64,000 bases of DNA, taken from assembly GCA_027625915.1 (NCBI GenBank), contig JANTQA010000021.1:806001-870000 (forward strand), written 5' to 3'. The notes under the pieces were generated by a model, which saw nothing but the letters and a program-made list of their open reading frames with translations, searched no databases and was not told the origin of the DNA. Position numbers and translations under genes: made by a program. The stretch is from Anaeramoeba flamelloides (lineage: Eukaryota; Metamonada; Anaeramoebidae). Positions 10,957 to 24,360 of the stretch are shown in pieces; position 1 is the first letter of the stretch, and the number at the start of each line of letters is the position of its first letter.

Positions 10957-13844
10957 ATGACTTCAGAATTTGTTAGTTTCCAACCTGGACAAAAACCAGG
11001 TATTGAAGTATGGCGTATTGAAAAAGTAAATATTCTCTTCCTCCGAAATTACAAGTGTTCTAAATTTACCATTTATCCTCTTAAAAACTCTAATTTCCTC
11101 TTTAACTTTTTTTTTTTTTTTTTCTGCCCAAATAATCTAAAAGATGAAAGTTGCTGCATGGAAAAAGGTTGGTGTCTTTTTAACTGGTGATTCCTTTATT
11201 ATTCTTCACACAAAAAGAACCAAAAGTGGTATCGCTTATGATCTCTATTTCTGGCTAGGTGCAGAATCCTCACAAGATGAAAAAGGAGTTGCAGCTTATA
11301 AAACTGTTGAGCTTGATGACTATCTTGGTGGTAGAGCGATTCAGTGTTTGTTTTCTTTTCTCAAAAAACCTTCTCCTTTTTTTTTTTTTTTTGTTTTTTA
11401 AATTTTTTTCCCCTTTTTTTAATTTTCCTCACATATTTTTTTTTCTCAACTTCAAAAAAATGATCAACCCCCCTTTTATGTCTATAAATTCCTGAATATC
11501 TAAAAATAATTAAACTGAAAAGATCGAGTTGTTCAACATCATGAACCAGAAAATTTCTTGGCTGTTTTCAAAGGTGGTATTAAATATGAAGAAGGTGGAA
11601 TTGATTCTGGGTTTAAACATGTTGTCAGAGATCAATATAAAACAAGATTACTCCATCTTAAGGGAAGAAGAAATGTTCGTGTCAACCAAGTAAAAGTTGC
11701 TGCTAATTCTTTAAATGCTGGTGATGTCTTTGTTCTTGATTGTGGCCTTAATATTTACCAATGGAACGGTAAAGAGTATGAACTATTTTTTTTTTTTTTT
11801 TTTTTTAATAATGAATTTTTTTCCTAGACCTTTTTTTCCACACTTTATTTCGAGAAGAGTTCAAAAATAACTAACAAAAACCTTTAACTTAATAATTTAC
11901 CAAAAAAAAAAACTAAAAAAAAAAAAAATCAATAAATAATAATCACTCTTTAATAGTTGTAACAAAATGGAAAAAATGAAAGGACTTCAAGTTACAAGTA
12001 AAATTAAAGATGATGAAAGAGGAGGAAAAGCAAAAGTACATATCATTGCACAAGGAGAAGAAGAGGAAGACTTTTGGAAAGCCATTGGCGGCAAAGGACG
12101 AATTCAAACTGCCGAAGAAGGCGGTGATGATGATGAATTTGAAAAGGAAACAACCAAAAACATTGTTCTTTTCAGGGTTTGTGATGAAAGTGGAAAGCTT
12201 TTAATCACAGAAGAAGCGAGGCCACCATTAAAAAAAGCAATGCTCGACACTATGGATTGCTTCATTCTTGATTGTGGCTCTCAAATCTTTGTCTGGATCG
12301 GAAAGGGATCTACAAAACAAGAAAAAAAAGAATCGATGGCCAATGCAGTCAAATTTTTGGAACAAAACAACCGACCTGATTGGACACCAATTACTCGAGT
12401 AATTGAAGGTGGCGAAACCCCATTATTTGCCGAAAAATTTGTCGATTGGTATCAATATAGACCAAGAAGAAGAGAGGTCAAAAAAACCCAACAAAGGGTG
12501 CAAAAGAAAGTTGATATTAATGTTGAACAAATGCACCAAATGAGACAAAAGGAATCAGAAAGGACCATCGACGATGGCACAGGAACATTAAAGATCTGGA
12601 GAATCGAAAACTTCAAAAAGGAAGACGTTGACGAATCCACATATGGACAATTCTTTAGTGGGGATTCATACATCATTTTATACACATATATGCAAGGAAC
12701 CAGGGAACGCTACATCATCTACTTCTGGCAAGGACGGCATTCCACAACTGACGAAAAGGGAACCAGTGCCTTACTCACAGTTGAACTTGATGAAGAACTT
12801 GGTGGGCAGGCTGTACAATCAAGGGTTATCCAGGGCAAGGAACCAAATCATTTCCTCTCCCTCTTCAAGGGCAAAATGATTGTAAGAAATGGTGGGTGTC
12901 CATCTGGCTTTAGAACAGTCAACGAGGAAAACATTGGTGTCGACGAAAACGAACCAGCATTATTCCACATTAGGGGAACCACTGATTTAAATACAAGAGC
13001 AAGCCAAGTGGAAGCCAAATGCTCATCCCTCAACTCTGGTGACTGCTTTGTCTTAAATGCCAATAGCGATATCCAATGTATCTGGTTAGGATCTGGATCC
13101 AACCAAGACGAAAAAGACGTTGCACAAAACATTGCTAAGATCATTAAATCCAATCGCTCACAAATCCTAGTCATGAATGAAGGAGAAGAACCACAGGAAT
13201 TCTGGGACACCCTAGGCGGCAAAACAGAATACGCCTCAGAGGGACTCGAGTTACAAGCTGAAATGGCGGACCCTAGATTGTTCCAACTCTCCAATGCCTC
13301 CGGCACCTTCAAGGCAGAAGAAATATATAACTTTGACCAAGACGATCTCGATAACGATGATTGTTTCATTTTGGATGTCTACAACGAAGTCTACCTCTGG
13401 CTTGGCGGCGGATCAAACGAACTTGAACGTGAAGAATCCATCAAGGCTGTAATCAACTACGTCAAAAGCGCAAAAGATGGACGTTCCAAGGATACACCAA
13501 TCATCAGAGTCGTCGCAGGATTTGAACCTCCTCTATTTACCTGCCATTTCCTTGGCTGGGATAACTCCAAGGCTGGTAAAGATCCTTACGCACTCAAATT
13601 AAAGGAACTCATGGGTGGTGGTACAGGCGACGTTCGAAAAGATGTCAAAATGTATGACAAACAAGTATACTCATATGCAATTTTAACAAAAAGACCTCTC
13701 CCAATGGGTGTTAAAGTTATGGAATTGGAAACCTATTTATCAGACGAAGAATTTAAAAAATACATCGGTATTACAAGAGATCAATACAACAAATTACCTA
13801 ACTGGAAGAAAAAAAATCTTAAGAAAAAAGCAAAACTATTTTAA
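10957..13844 (+). CDS. villin (six gelsolin domains plus headpiece)
   Basis: Four exons: 10957-11025, 11144-11345, 11523-11775 and 11957-13844, joined at GT-AG sites in phases 0, 1 and 2, giving 803 residues. Each join restores family sequence: WRIEK/MKVAAW, GGRAIQ-Y-RVVQ and [13 protein letters not shown]. Gelsolin-type domains run G1 1-115, G2 about 120-215, G3 243-340, G4 380-480, G5 506-598 and G6 615-710. A linker follows, then a villin headpiece (741-803) ending [20 protein letters not shown]...LPNWKK and the basic actin-binding tail KKKAKLF. Members cap, sever and bundle actin filaments under calcium control; the length and layout match animal villin (about 820). Introns 1-3 carry long T runs. 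Exon 4 is far less AT-rich than its surroundings. Calcium ligands were not checked residue by residue. Confidence 0.95.
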
Positions 13845-15899
13845 GTTTACCAGGATTTGGATTTCAAAGAATTTATTTTTTTTTTTTTTTTTTTTATTTT
13901 AATTTTGTGATAATTTTTTAAAAAATTTAATTCTTTTGTCTTTCTATTTTTCCATCTCTTTTTTTGATTTATTCCATTTAGGATTTTTATTACCTTAAAA
14001 TCAACTCACAATATTTTTATTGAAGATTTGATTATATTACGACCCATTTTAAAGAAATTTTATTTAAAATTTAAAAAATAACCCTAAAATTTTTTTAAAA
14101 AAAGATTAGCTACATAACAGATCTTCATTTTCTTTTTAAAAAAAGAATTCCAATATATACTCTATTTTTACTCTTTTTAATTTTTTTTTTTTAGTTTTTA
14201 TTTCAGTTCTTTTTCAATGTAAAAATACTTAATTAATAACGATAATAACTTATGAATATTCTTTGAAGAGCTTTTGGAGTTTTAAAAAAATGGGAACATT
14301 ACTTTATATCCAGTGGTTCAATGGTAGTTTCATTTCTTAAATTTCAATATTAACCAAATACCTATCGATCTAAGTCTACTAAATTAATTTTTATAATTTT
14401 GGGATTCATTTAATATATTTGATCTTAAAAGTTCACATTTTGAGTCTTTTGTGAAAAAAACCTTCAAATAATTCTTTTTTTAATCCAATGTAACAAAATT
14501 ATTCTTTTGATTTCCAATAATAATTCTCAACTTATTTTTGGTTTATATGTTTTTTTTTTATAGAATCCGAGTAATCATTCTCAAAATTTAATAATTTATT
14601 TTTTTTTAATTTATTCTGAAAAAGAATTTTATATTTCTCAAAAAAATAAATATTTTGTGTTTTTCTATTTTGGATTTTCATTTTAATTAGCTTTTCGCCA
14701 ATCCTGATATTTTTATGTTTATTCCTTCAAACAAAATTAATTTTCTTGGAAATGGAACCAAAAGAATCTTTTATTGAATAATAATCTTTTAGTAACACTT
14801 GTTTTTGTTTTTTTTTTTGATGACAAAGAAACCATAATTAAAATAATTTATCATTTTTTTTTTGAAAAAAATTTCTTAAAAAGTACTTTAAGAAGTCGAA
14901 AATGACAATAAAAACAAATTCTATTGTAATCATTTTAATTTTTTGATTCTAGTTATTTATTTTTGAGATTCTAAATAATTCAAAAATATAATTATGTTCT
15001 GTACTCTACTGATCTTTTTTTCACAAACGAGATCTACGGATAGAATTTAAACTCATGTGTATTGCATTTTGAAATATATACATAGTGGTGTTTTTTAACT
15101 TGAAAATTTCTTATATTGTTTTAAATATGACCACATTTGAGTATTTAGTCGAAATATCCGGAGTTATTTTAGTGGATTCAAAAAATATGCAGGTTATAAT
15201 TCTCTCTATGTGATATTTTTAACATTGCCGAATAGACAATTATAATTTGTTTATTTTGGAGAAATGTATAAAATTATTAGAATTATTATAAAAACCAGCG
15301 AGTTAATACAAATAATTAAAATAAAATTAAAAAACAAAAAATATATTTCCAATTTTCTTTTTATAAAATAAATAACAAAAAACGAAAAAAATTCTACCAA
15401 TTTATTTTAATATTTTTAAAAAATTTTCTCTAATACAAAATTTAAAAAATCAATGATAAAGTACCAAACTCAAACAAATTGATCAATTTAATCTAGAAAT
15501 TTTCAACCCAATTTTTTTATTAATTCTGTTTGTGAATCAAATTCAAATTAGATAAGTCAGATAATTTTAAGATTCTTTCAATTTTCACTTTTTTTGAAAA
15601 TTAGTATAAGCTGCTATACTTGATTTACAGAAAATTTATTAGCTTGATTTATCCCACAACCCATCTAATTTTGATAATTATAAACTCTCACCATCATTCT
15701 TAAAAGTTATTTTGAATAATAAATAAAAACAATTCACAAATTACAAATAGCCCAAATTCACCAAGTAAGAAAGTATCAAGAAGTTGCTCTAAAGTATAAG
15801 TTGATTAAATCATCTTTGTCTGTATGTTATTTTTTATTATTTTTTTTTGATCTAGTCAGGAAAAAAATAATAAATAATATAATTTTCCTTAAAAACATA
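13845..15899. other. intergenic region, nothing recognisable
   Basis: AT-rich sequence downstream of villin with homopolymer runs. It should contain the villin 3' UTR. No coding frame, RNA gene or clear repeat was found before the MITE at 15900. Confidence 0.5.
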
Positions 15900-16393
15900 T
15901 AGAGTAGGGAAAAAAATACCGTACATGAAAAAAATCCCGGAAAAGATTTTTAATTGTGAGTATTAGTAAAATTTTTGTCTAATTTCAATTATATCCTTAT
16001 TATAAATAACCAATTTTTTTTATGAGATTAGTAATAAACCTACCTAAAGTCCATCAAAGTAAGGTGTCTAAAGAATACTCGAGTAATTGTTTGATAGCCT
16101 AATGTTGATCAACTTTTTTTGAAAAATAATCGAGTTTTATTGAGGTTTACTAGAGTTTGGAAAATGATAATTTTTCTTCTTGTTTTTTGATTGATTGAAT
16201 GGTGTTTTGAACAAGTGTGATTTCATCAATCATCTTTCTAATAAGTGGGGGAGTTATAATTGAAAAAGTTTGATTCTTAAAAAATATAATTTGATTGTAA
16301 ATAAATGAAATTACACAATAATTTTACTAATATTCACAATTAAAAATCTTGTCCGGGATTTTTTTCAGGTCCGGTATTTTTTTCACTGCTCTA
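15900..16393 (+). mobile_element. MITE-1 copy 1 (494 bp with TA duplication)
   Basis: Non-coding element flanked by TA on both sides (15900-15901, 16392-16393). The left terminus reads GAGTAGGGAAAAAAATACC; the right terminus, reverse-complemented, reads GAGCAGTGAAAAAAATACC. A second shared block, TGAAAAAAATCCCGGA, lies further in. Copies at 23002-23495 (inverted) and 32533-33026 have the same 494-bp length. TA duplication and CAGTG-type ends fit a non-autonomous Tc1/mariner-class element. Confidence 0.85.
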
Positions 16394-17031
16394 TATATTA
16401 TTTTTTTGTATTATTTGTAATATAATTTCTTATTATATGTAATTTTTACCAGCGATCGATCAACGAATTGTGAATTTTTCATTTTTTGTTGAATATAGTT
16501 TATAACACACTTATAATAGAAAACATAACACTTTGTTATTGTGTGTATCTTTGAAATCCACACTATATAGCCTAATCAAATTCTCACTTGTAGTGGTGAA
16601 ATGAACATATTTGGCTAAACATTTATTTTCTGTAAACACTGAAATTGTAGAGGAAATTGTAATAAATTGATCAATTTAAACAAGACACAACATGCTATAA
16701 TTTGCATTTCTGATTGAAATTAGTTCGTTTCCCCCCTCATTACTCTCTTATAGACATTATCATAACAACAATATCATACAACTTTGAAATTTACAAAAGA
16801 TAAATTATTCCCTAAAAAGAAAAAACTATCACCAAGTTATTATTGTTAAGATCTAGATTGACGAGTTTTCTAATATTACTCGTTGTCTTTTGACTTAAGT
16901 TGGGTTTGTATTTGAAACTATTGGTTTGTTTCCAATTTAACAGCTCAAAATCTCACAATTTTTAATTCTTTTTTACATTCATTTTTTTGATTTTGTTTAA
17001 TACTCGCTCTTTTTCTTTAATTTCAACTTCA

Positions 17032-17544
17032 ATGAGTTCTCAAATGAAAACCGAGTTAGAAGATCTTTATTATAGATTTTCTGAACTCTTAGGAAAAACG
17101 TCTGAATTAGTAAAGGTTTGGTCAACAACAGAAAATACAAACAAAAAGGAAATGGAAAAAAAACTTTTTCGTGAGAAACTCGATTTCTTTAACCACACTT
17201 GTGACAAATTATATGCTTCGATCGTAATATTTTTTTTTTTTATCTTTTTAATACTTTTTCTTTTGAATCAAGACTAAATGATCGTGTGTTTCAAAACAAA
17301 TAAATTTTTTTTTTTTTTTGTTTTTATTAATTTGTTTTTTTTTTTTTTGATTGCAACAAATCTTAAAACAAAAAAGACTGATGTATATATTATGAGGCAA
17401 GACTGTTGCAAGCATGAAATTAAAAAAGAAGATTTTGTTCATCTTAACCAACCTGAACAAATAGAATCTAGTATTCAAATAATTTCAAATGCGTTACTCA
17501 AAAAAATTGATTCACTACCACAAAACCAAGAACAAAAGAAATAA
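17032..17544 (+). CDS. small two-exon protein, function unknown
   Basis: Exons 17032-17223 and 17377-17544 join in phase 0 through a 153-bp GT-AG intron made largely of T runs, giving 119 residues. The ATG at 17032 is the first in frame. The product is acidic-basic mixed and predicted helical: an N-terminal helix (about 5-30, LEDLYYRFSELLGKTSELVK), a second helix (about 38-75, EKLDFFNHTCDKLYASI then TDVYIMRQDCCKHEI), and a C-terminal helix from about 85. It has no membrane segment or signal peptide. The pattern of short helices with Cys residues near the centre loosely resembles small Mediator head or tail subunits (Med30 was considered), but I could not support an assignment. Confidence 0.6.
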
Positions 17545-18282
17545 TAAATAATAAATTGTTTCTTTTTTTTTATAATTATAATCTTTGGATAGTATAAAAA
17601 TAATAACAAAATGAAATAAAAAGAATATAACCTTTATTTGCAAACTAACCATCAAATTTTAGATTTTTTTTTGTTTTGTCAAATCAGAAAAAATATCAAA
17701 ATCAAGATTGAATTTCCAGTAAAATTCTTGCTTTCAAAGAATTTAAAAAACAAGGAACCATAAGAATTTAACCGTTCCATTTTAATTAAAATATCAAACT
17801 TTTCGTCACAACTATTTTATCAGTGAATATGCACCGTATTTTTTTTTTTAGTTTGCGAAAAATATTTGAATTTCCAAAAACAAAGAAAACAGGTTTTAAA
17901 ATAAAAACACAAAGGTATGAAATGAGAAAAATAATTAAATGGTATCTAAGAAGTGGGTGATCTTTATCAAAAAATAAGATTAATTTCTGAATGGTGTTTT
18001 GGTTTTGTATGTGATAAAACCTTCATTTCCTTTTCTATTTCTGAAATTTATCAAGTTTAAATTAATGGCACTCTTTTCAAGATAAATGTTTTCTAATTAT
18101 AAATTAAAGATAATTCGATATTTTGTGTAACAATTATAATTAGTGTTAATCAAGAAAATAAAAATATCATTATAAATTTTAATAATTGTCAGATCATTTT
18201 TTGGTAAAGTCGTTTTCAAAAATCTTGAATTAAAATCTTATAATAATGACTAAAAACGGGTCTACTTGAGTTCTAGATGATG

Positions 18283-19041
18283 TTAAGGGATTAGCGTCAC
18301 CATAGATTTACCAATAATTAAAGTTTGTTGTAATTGGGTGTAAATGATATTAATGCACTATGGCCCAAATAGCTCTAAAAAATCTATTATAAATCTTATT
18401 GCACAATAAATTATTACATTTTTTACTAATGATCACAAATTAAAAAAGTTTCATTTTTAAAAAAATTTTTTTTTAATTCCTTTTCCAAATCTAAAAATAG
18501 AAACCCAAAATACAGTATTCTGGTATTTAATAATTTAGATTTGGAACATTCCAAAAGTAACTATTTTTATAATTTTTCAATTTCAAAGATTAACTCAATT
18601 ACCATCAACATAAAAGTACAAAGACTGGTTATTTTTGTTTGCTTTTGATAAAGCTACTTGTAGCATCAATATATTTCAATGATTTGAGAAATAATTAGTC
18701 AAAAAAATTTATTTGTTAATTATTTAATTTTTAAAAAAAAACAAATTTTTTAGTAACTAATCTACATTTCGCCACAAATTTAAGAAAGATATTTTGTGAC
18801 TTTGTAGTCTGAATATTGATAATTCAACCTTTAAATTTATGGCGAAATACATATTTTATTCTGAAATTATTTGGTTTTTTACTAATACATAGATCATTTT
18901 TAATTGATGAAGATCAACAAATATTACGACTTGACTTTGAGATTTTTTAGAGACATTTGAACCATGCAGCACTAATGTTGTTAAACCCAATAACAAATAC
19001 TTTGTTCCTGGACTTCCACTTGGTAGACCATAATCCCTTAA
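18283..19041 (-). repeat. R2 inverted-repeat element, copy A (759 bp)
   Basis: Imperfect terminal inverted repeats of about 55 bp. The left end starts TTAAGGGATTAGCGTCACCA and continues to TTGTTGTAATTGGGT. The right end, reverse-complemented, starts TTAAGGGATTATGGTCTACC and continues to TATTTGTTATTGGGT. The interior matches 56529-57598 and 29256-29692 in reverse orientation (landmark: TTTTATGTTxxTGATTATTGAGTTA and its complement). Non-coding, older than MITE-1. Confidence 0.6.
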
Positions 19042-19834
19042 GGATTTCATAAACCATTTTAGCCATACTTGATTAAAATCAATTTAATCAATAAACTATT
19101 TTTGTAAACTTCAAGATAGACCAAGTTTTTTTAAAATTTATTGCTTTTGAATAATATTTACAAAATTTCATTTGGAGATGAGTTACTAAAAATAAAAATC
19201 TTCTCGTAAAATTAATAGTAAATTCAAAAAAAATTTACCAGATCTCGAAATGGAAAATTAAAGGAAAAAAACCGATTAATAGAAAACAAGATATTGTTTA
19301 AATGCTATTTTCAGAAATGATTATTGGACCTCGAAGTATCATTCATTTTTCTCATTTTTCAAAAAGTCTAAAATCCAATATATTTCTGAATTATTTAAAA
19401 AAAAAATTATTTTCGTTGAAGAAAGAAAGAAAAATTTTTTTATGGGTAGGAAAGGTACCAAAAATACACTTTAAAAATAAAACTACTAAATTTTCGAATG
19501 GTGTAGTCTAAAAAATCTTCTTAATTTTAAATAATAATAATAATTATTTTTTTAAACTTGTAAAAACAATAATTTCGATATTCACATTACAGATTTCAAA
19601 TCATATTTTTCTTTTTTTTAAACAAAAAAATACTCGAAAAAAAAAAAAACAAAGCATTGAATTAGCAATATTTCGACAATAAACTATTTTTCAAAGTTTT
19701 TATCTTATTTTATAATGTTATTGGAAGTTGTTTTTGTAAATTTAATCCCGTATTTTTATCACATTTCTATTTTCAAATTTTTTGATCAGAATCATTTTTT
19801 CTAATTTTGTAAATTTTATTGTGCTTTTTCGAAT

Positions 19835-19932
19835 TTTTTTTTTCTTTCTCTTTTTCTTTTCTTTTTCTTTTCTTTTTTTTTTCTTTTTCTTTTTTTTCGT
19901 GTTTTTTTGCTTTTCTTTTTCTTTTTTTTTTC
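19835..19932 (+). repeat. pyrimidine tract
   Basis: Nearly 100 nt of T with scattered C (units such as TTTTTCTTTTC), interrupted by one G around 19899 and another near 19907. The strand asymmetry is strong, so it could form triplex DNA. It also leads into a short purine run (GAAAAAAAAAAGAGATCTTCG), but no downstream gene is evident. Confidence 0.7.
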
Positions 19933-21373
19933 ACACAAGATCATGTCGAAAAAAAAAAGAGATCTTCGAAAATACAAGTAATCATTTAGAAAATTTCAAT
20001 CATATAATACCTTTTAAAATGAATTTAATTATAATCAAAAAAAACTTCTTATTCAACTTTTTGTCAGCGAAAGTTTAGTAATAAAAAATCTGTAATATTC
20101 ATTTCAAAAATTTTATTTTATTTTTTTGAATGTTTTGAAAATATCAGATTTTTATATATTTAGAATGATTTAAAAGTGAATTACAAATCATATATAATTA
20201 TTAGTTGTCCTTGAATACTAAAGATTATATATATATCCCTTAACACCCCAAATATACTAATTGCCTTAGAAACCAGATTTTTAATTTTAATTACTATCAA
20301 AGGATTCTAATATATAGATTTTTTAAACAATAATCTTAGAAAGAAAAATTATAATAAAAATTATATAGTTACCTACAATAAAAAAATAACTTCGAAATAA
20401 AAATTTAAAAATGGAAAACTTTTTTTTCGGTTCTTGTGATTTTATTATTTTTCCATCCAAATTTTTTCAAAAAAAAAAAAAAAAATTGACGACACATCAA
20501 AAATTCTTCTTTTTACTGATTGAAAGACATTATACTTTACTAGATTTTTTTTTTTTTTTTTTTTTTGGTCCCTTTACACCCCAACATAGTTTAAAATACT
20601 TTAATAAATAATTTAACAATTATAAAGGATATTTTGTTATCACATAGAAAAATTGTTTTATCTATCTATTACCATTTAATGTCATTTTATATATTTGATT
20701 CTAAATAATTTAAAAATAAAAAAATATCTGAATTAAATTTTTAAAAAAATAATATTTTTTTTCTTGGTAAAATTTAAAGATGTTTTTTAAACAAATATTT
20801 TTTTTAAATTTTAAATTATTTGACCAATATTTTGAGTTGGGTTAATAATTGATTTTTTTTTTAATTTTTAATTTTTTTTTTTGACTAATTAAAATCTAGG
20901 TATAAAATAAACAGTGTTATTGAATAAGAGACAATATATCAGAACTTATTTTCCAAGATCTAGATTAATTTTGATTGAAAAATTAAAATTATATAAATAT
21001 ATTATTCAAATTTTGACTAAATAACAAAATTCAAAATAAAAAAAAATCTTAGTTGGAAGATTATTTTATTATCTTTGATTAATATCTAAAAATTATTTTT
21101 TAATTTTTTATTTTTTTAAAATTTAGAGCTGATTCCTTAATCTGTTTAAAAAGGTTTTTTATATTTGTTTTATTATAATGTAAGAAATGAAATTATTTTA
21201 CATGTTTTTTGTTTTTTTTTAGAGTATTTTCTATTGTTTAAATTGAAGTTTTAGAAAATTTTTCAGATCAAAATTTTTTATTATCACCAAAAGAAATAAT
21301 TTTCATTTTTCTCTTGATTTTATATTATTTAGAATTCATCTAAAAAAAAAAAAAAAATGAAATTTTCTCACTA

Positions 21374-21396
21374 ATATATATATATATATATATATA
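21374..21396. repeat. TA microsatellite
   Basis: About eleven uninterrupted TA units. Confidence 0.9.
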
Positions 21397-21901
21397 CTTA
21401 TTTTTTTTATCATAAATAAATCACGTCGTTTGATTATTATTATTAATCAATTAATGTATATATTATTTTGATTTACAATTATTGTAATAAAATTTCTTAT
21501 TTAAAAAATTAAAAAAAAAACTATAAAAATCTTTAAAGAAAATATCAAAATGAATAATTATTATTTTTTTAATAAAAAAAAAAAAAAAAATACAATAACA
21601 TAACTATTTTATCTTTAAAATATTTCAACTTTTTATTAGAATTCAAATCTGGGTGAAAAACTACGAATAATAAAAAAAAATTAGTACATCAATATCATTT
21701 AAAATCTTTTATTTTCAACTTGATGAAATTTGGGAAAATCCGGGGTGCTAAACGATATATTCCATTTAGTATTCAGGTGGGTAAAGTTTTTGAAAAGGTT
21801 TTTGCATTGTTTGAAACAATGAAAATTAAACCTAAAACATAAAAAAAGTTTTTATTAATTTGATTATTTTGAAAAAATACTTATTACCATCGTCCTAATT
21901 A

Positions 21902-22118
21902 CAGTTGTTCCATTTTTAAGACACAAAATTTGAACAAAAATTGTTGAAAAAAAAAAAATATTAAATTAATACATATTAAAAATCACGAATTATGGTACAC
22001 TAATTAGATTATTGTTAAATAATTTTTGAAAATAATATTCTAACAAATAAGCCTCAATTTGGGTTTTTTTTTTGGTTTTTGAATTTTGTTGAAAGTTTAG
22101 ACCTTATATTTGAAACGA
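21902..22118. mobile_element. MITE-4 copy, diverged
   Basis: The left end (CAGTTGTTCC, then TTTTTAAGACACAAAATTTG) matches the left end of the element at 40475-40672. The right part, reverse-complemented, contains AAGGTCTAAACTTTCAACAA, resembling the other terminus of that element. The right boundary is approximate. Confidence 0.4.
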
Positions 22119-23001
22119 AATGTAAAATAAATGAAGGGTTTATAAATACAAAATAAAATATTATCATTTTAAAGTTAAATGCTTTTTTATCTTATTTAAA
22201 TACAACTTTTTGTGACAATTTCTTGGTTTTAAACTTACAATTTAATTTTTTTCATTTTTTTTTCATTTATCTGAAATATTCTTTCAATTTTTGAAATAAA
22301 AAAAATTAATTCCTCATCTTTAAAATTAAAAAAATGAATTTTAGATTTTTAAAACTCTAAAATTGTTACTTTTTGTTTGAATTTATTCTTCAATTTTTGT
22401 ACATTATTTGCTATAAAACAACAATTTATGTTAATAATGCACATTAAATGATTATTTTTATAAGAATATGACTGGTTCAGAATCGGAGTCTTCTCTTTAA
22501 AATGGGTAATCGAAAATGAAAAATATCTTTTTGTTTTTTTTTAGTCCATAATTAAACAAATATTTCGGAACTTGAACAATAAATTTTAATTTCTTAATTA
22601 AAAAATAATACAGCCTTTCCAAACCTACCATGAAATTTGACAGACGTAGGATTTGACTTTTTGTCTCCGTTAAATACAAAAAAAAAAAATCTATTGGATA
22701 TACGTTATCATATACATTTTATGGTTTGACATGGGTTTTTTAAAAAAATTGCTTATTTGAAAGACTGAGAAAAAAAACTTGTTGATTTTGAAACAAATTC
22801 AAAAATTCAAAACAAAGCTTCGAAAGATCGAAGATCAAATTTGATGATTTCTTTAAAATGGTCTCTCCTTTTGATTTTAAGGTATTTAGAAATTAGGGAT
22901 CCACCAAAAACCTGAAAATTTTTCCAGATGATTTATCATTCAGAAAGTTTTGTAGTCAAAAATTCAAATTTTAATATTTTTTCTATTGGAAATTTTTGTT
23001 C

Positions 23002-23495
23002 TAAAGCAGTGAAAAAAATACCGGGTATGAAAAAAATCCCGAAAAAGATTTTTAATTGTAAATATTAGTAAAATTATTGTGTAATTTCATTTATTTACAA
23101 TCAAATTCTTTTTTTTACGAATCGAACTTTTTCAATTATAACACCCCCACTTATTAGAATGATGATTAATGAAATCACACTTATTCTAAACACCATTCAA
23201 TCAATCAAAAAACAAGAATAAAAATTATCATTTTCCAAACTCTAGTAAACCTCAATAAAACTCGATTTGTTTTTCAAAAAAAGTTGATCAACATTAGGCT
23301 ATCAAACAATTACTCGAGTATTCTAGAGACACCTTGCTTTGATGAACTTTAGGTAGGTTTATTACTAATCTCATAAAAAAAATTAGTTATTTATAATAAG
23401 TATTTCATTGAAATTAGACAAAAATTTTACTAATACCCACAATTAAAAATCTTGTACGTGATTTTTTTCATGTCCGGTATTTTTTCCCTACTATA
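23002..23495 (-). mobile_element. MITE-1 copy 2, inverted
   Basis: Same family as 15900-16393 in reverse orientation, again 494 bp including TA at both ends. The left end is TA-AAGCAGTGAAAAAAATACC; the right end is GGTATTTTTTCCCTACTA-TA. The internal ACTCGAGTA palindrome and flanking sequence are conserved with few differences. Confidence 0.85.
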
Positions 23496-24230
23496 TTATA
23501 AAATTTCACAATTTGTTTAAAAGGCTATCACATAACCTTAAATCATGTCATAAAAAATCAAGTATGATAAAGAAAAAGGATCTTCTGTTTATCATAGATT
23601 TGATGGTAGGGTTGGAACGGCTGTAGTAAATGTTCAATTCGGGATAACAAGTAAAAAGTTAATCTATTAACCTCACCAAAACATAAAATTCAAAAGAAAA
23701 TGAAAAAAACATAATAAAAAATATAAAGAAATTTGAAAAAAAAAACTCAGAAATGACGAAACACAAGTAGACAAAAACAAAAAAAATGAAATTCAAATGG
23801 TAATGAAAAGGAAAGGAAAAAAAAGATCACAAGAAAATAAAGATCCTGTAATAAAGAAAAATAATTTTATTTGTTTTGTTTATCTTTATTTTTTGTTATG
23901 AGCTTTGGTTCTTTAATTTTTCTTTTTTAAGTTAATGATAAACCAAGTAAATACCCAAAGTTATATCTTCCCAATTGTTAGTGTAGTATTTGCAATAATC
24001 AAAGTACTTGTAATGGGTAATCTTAGTTATTTTAATTAGAATATCTAGGGTATCATTGAAATCTTGATTTCTCAAGATACACTCTAAATTAGGATTTCAA
24101 CAACAGACAAGATATTCTTCTTAAATATAACGAAGATTTCCAATGCACTCATACCTAAAGATTTAGGATTATTACTACCACCCAAAAGTATAAGAACGGT
24201 TATTATGGAAGAAAAGAAAAAATGATTGGA

Positions 24231-24270
24231 TAATAATAATAATAATAATAATAAAAATAATAATAATAAT
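24231..24270. repeat. TAA microsatellite
   Basis: About 13 TAA-type units with one AAAA interruption, 90 bp downstream of the B-box gene stop. Confidence 0.9.
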
Positions 24271-24360
24271 GTAAGGTATAAATAGACAGCATATAATTTT
24301 GATAAGAAAACTCTGCGGTCTAGAATATAATTAAGCCTAAAAGGGCAACTTGTAAAAATT

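Larger units (their letters stand above)
17545..24360. other. 6.8-kb gene-free region with repeats
   Basis: No protein-coding frame is convincing. The region contains an R2 repeat copy (18283-19041), a pyrimidine tract (19835-19932), a TA microsatellite (21374-21396), a MITE-4 copy (21902-22118), MITE-1 copy 2 (23002-23495) and a TAA microsatellite (24231-24270). Between these it is anonymous AT-rich DNA. Confidence 0.6.

Noticed and set aside
12848-13369. 173-codon minus-strand frame opposite villin exon 4
   Set aside because: It overlaps a strongly conserved gelsolin-domain coding region on the other strand.
14308-14330. AGTGGTTCAATGGTAG resembles a tRNA A-box
   Set aside because: No matching B-box (GGTTCRANNCC), anticodon stem or acceptor stem follows in the next 90 bases.
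23600-23655. GGTTGGAACGGC followed by TGTTCAATTCGGG looked like part of a tRNA
   Set aside because: The stems cannot be paired into a cloverleaf and the flanks are ordinary AT-rich DNA.
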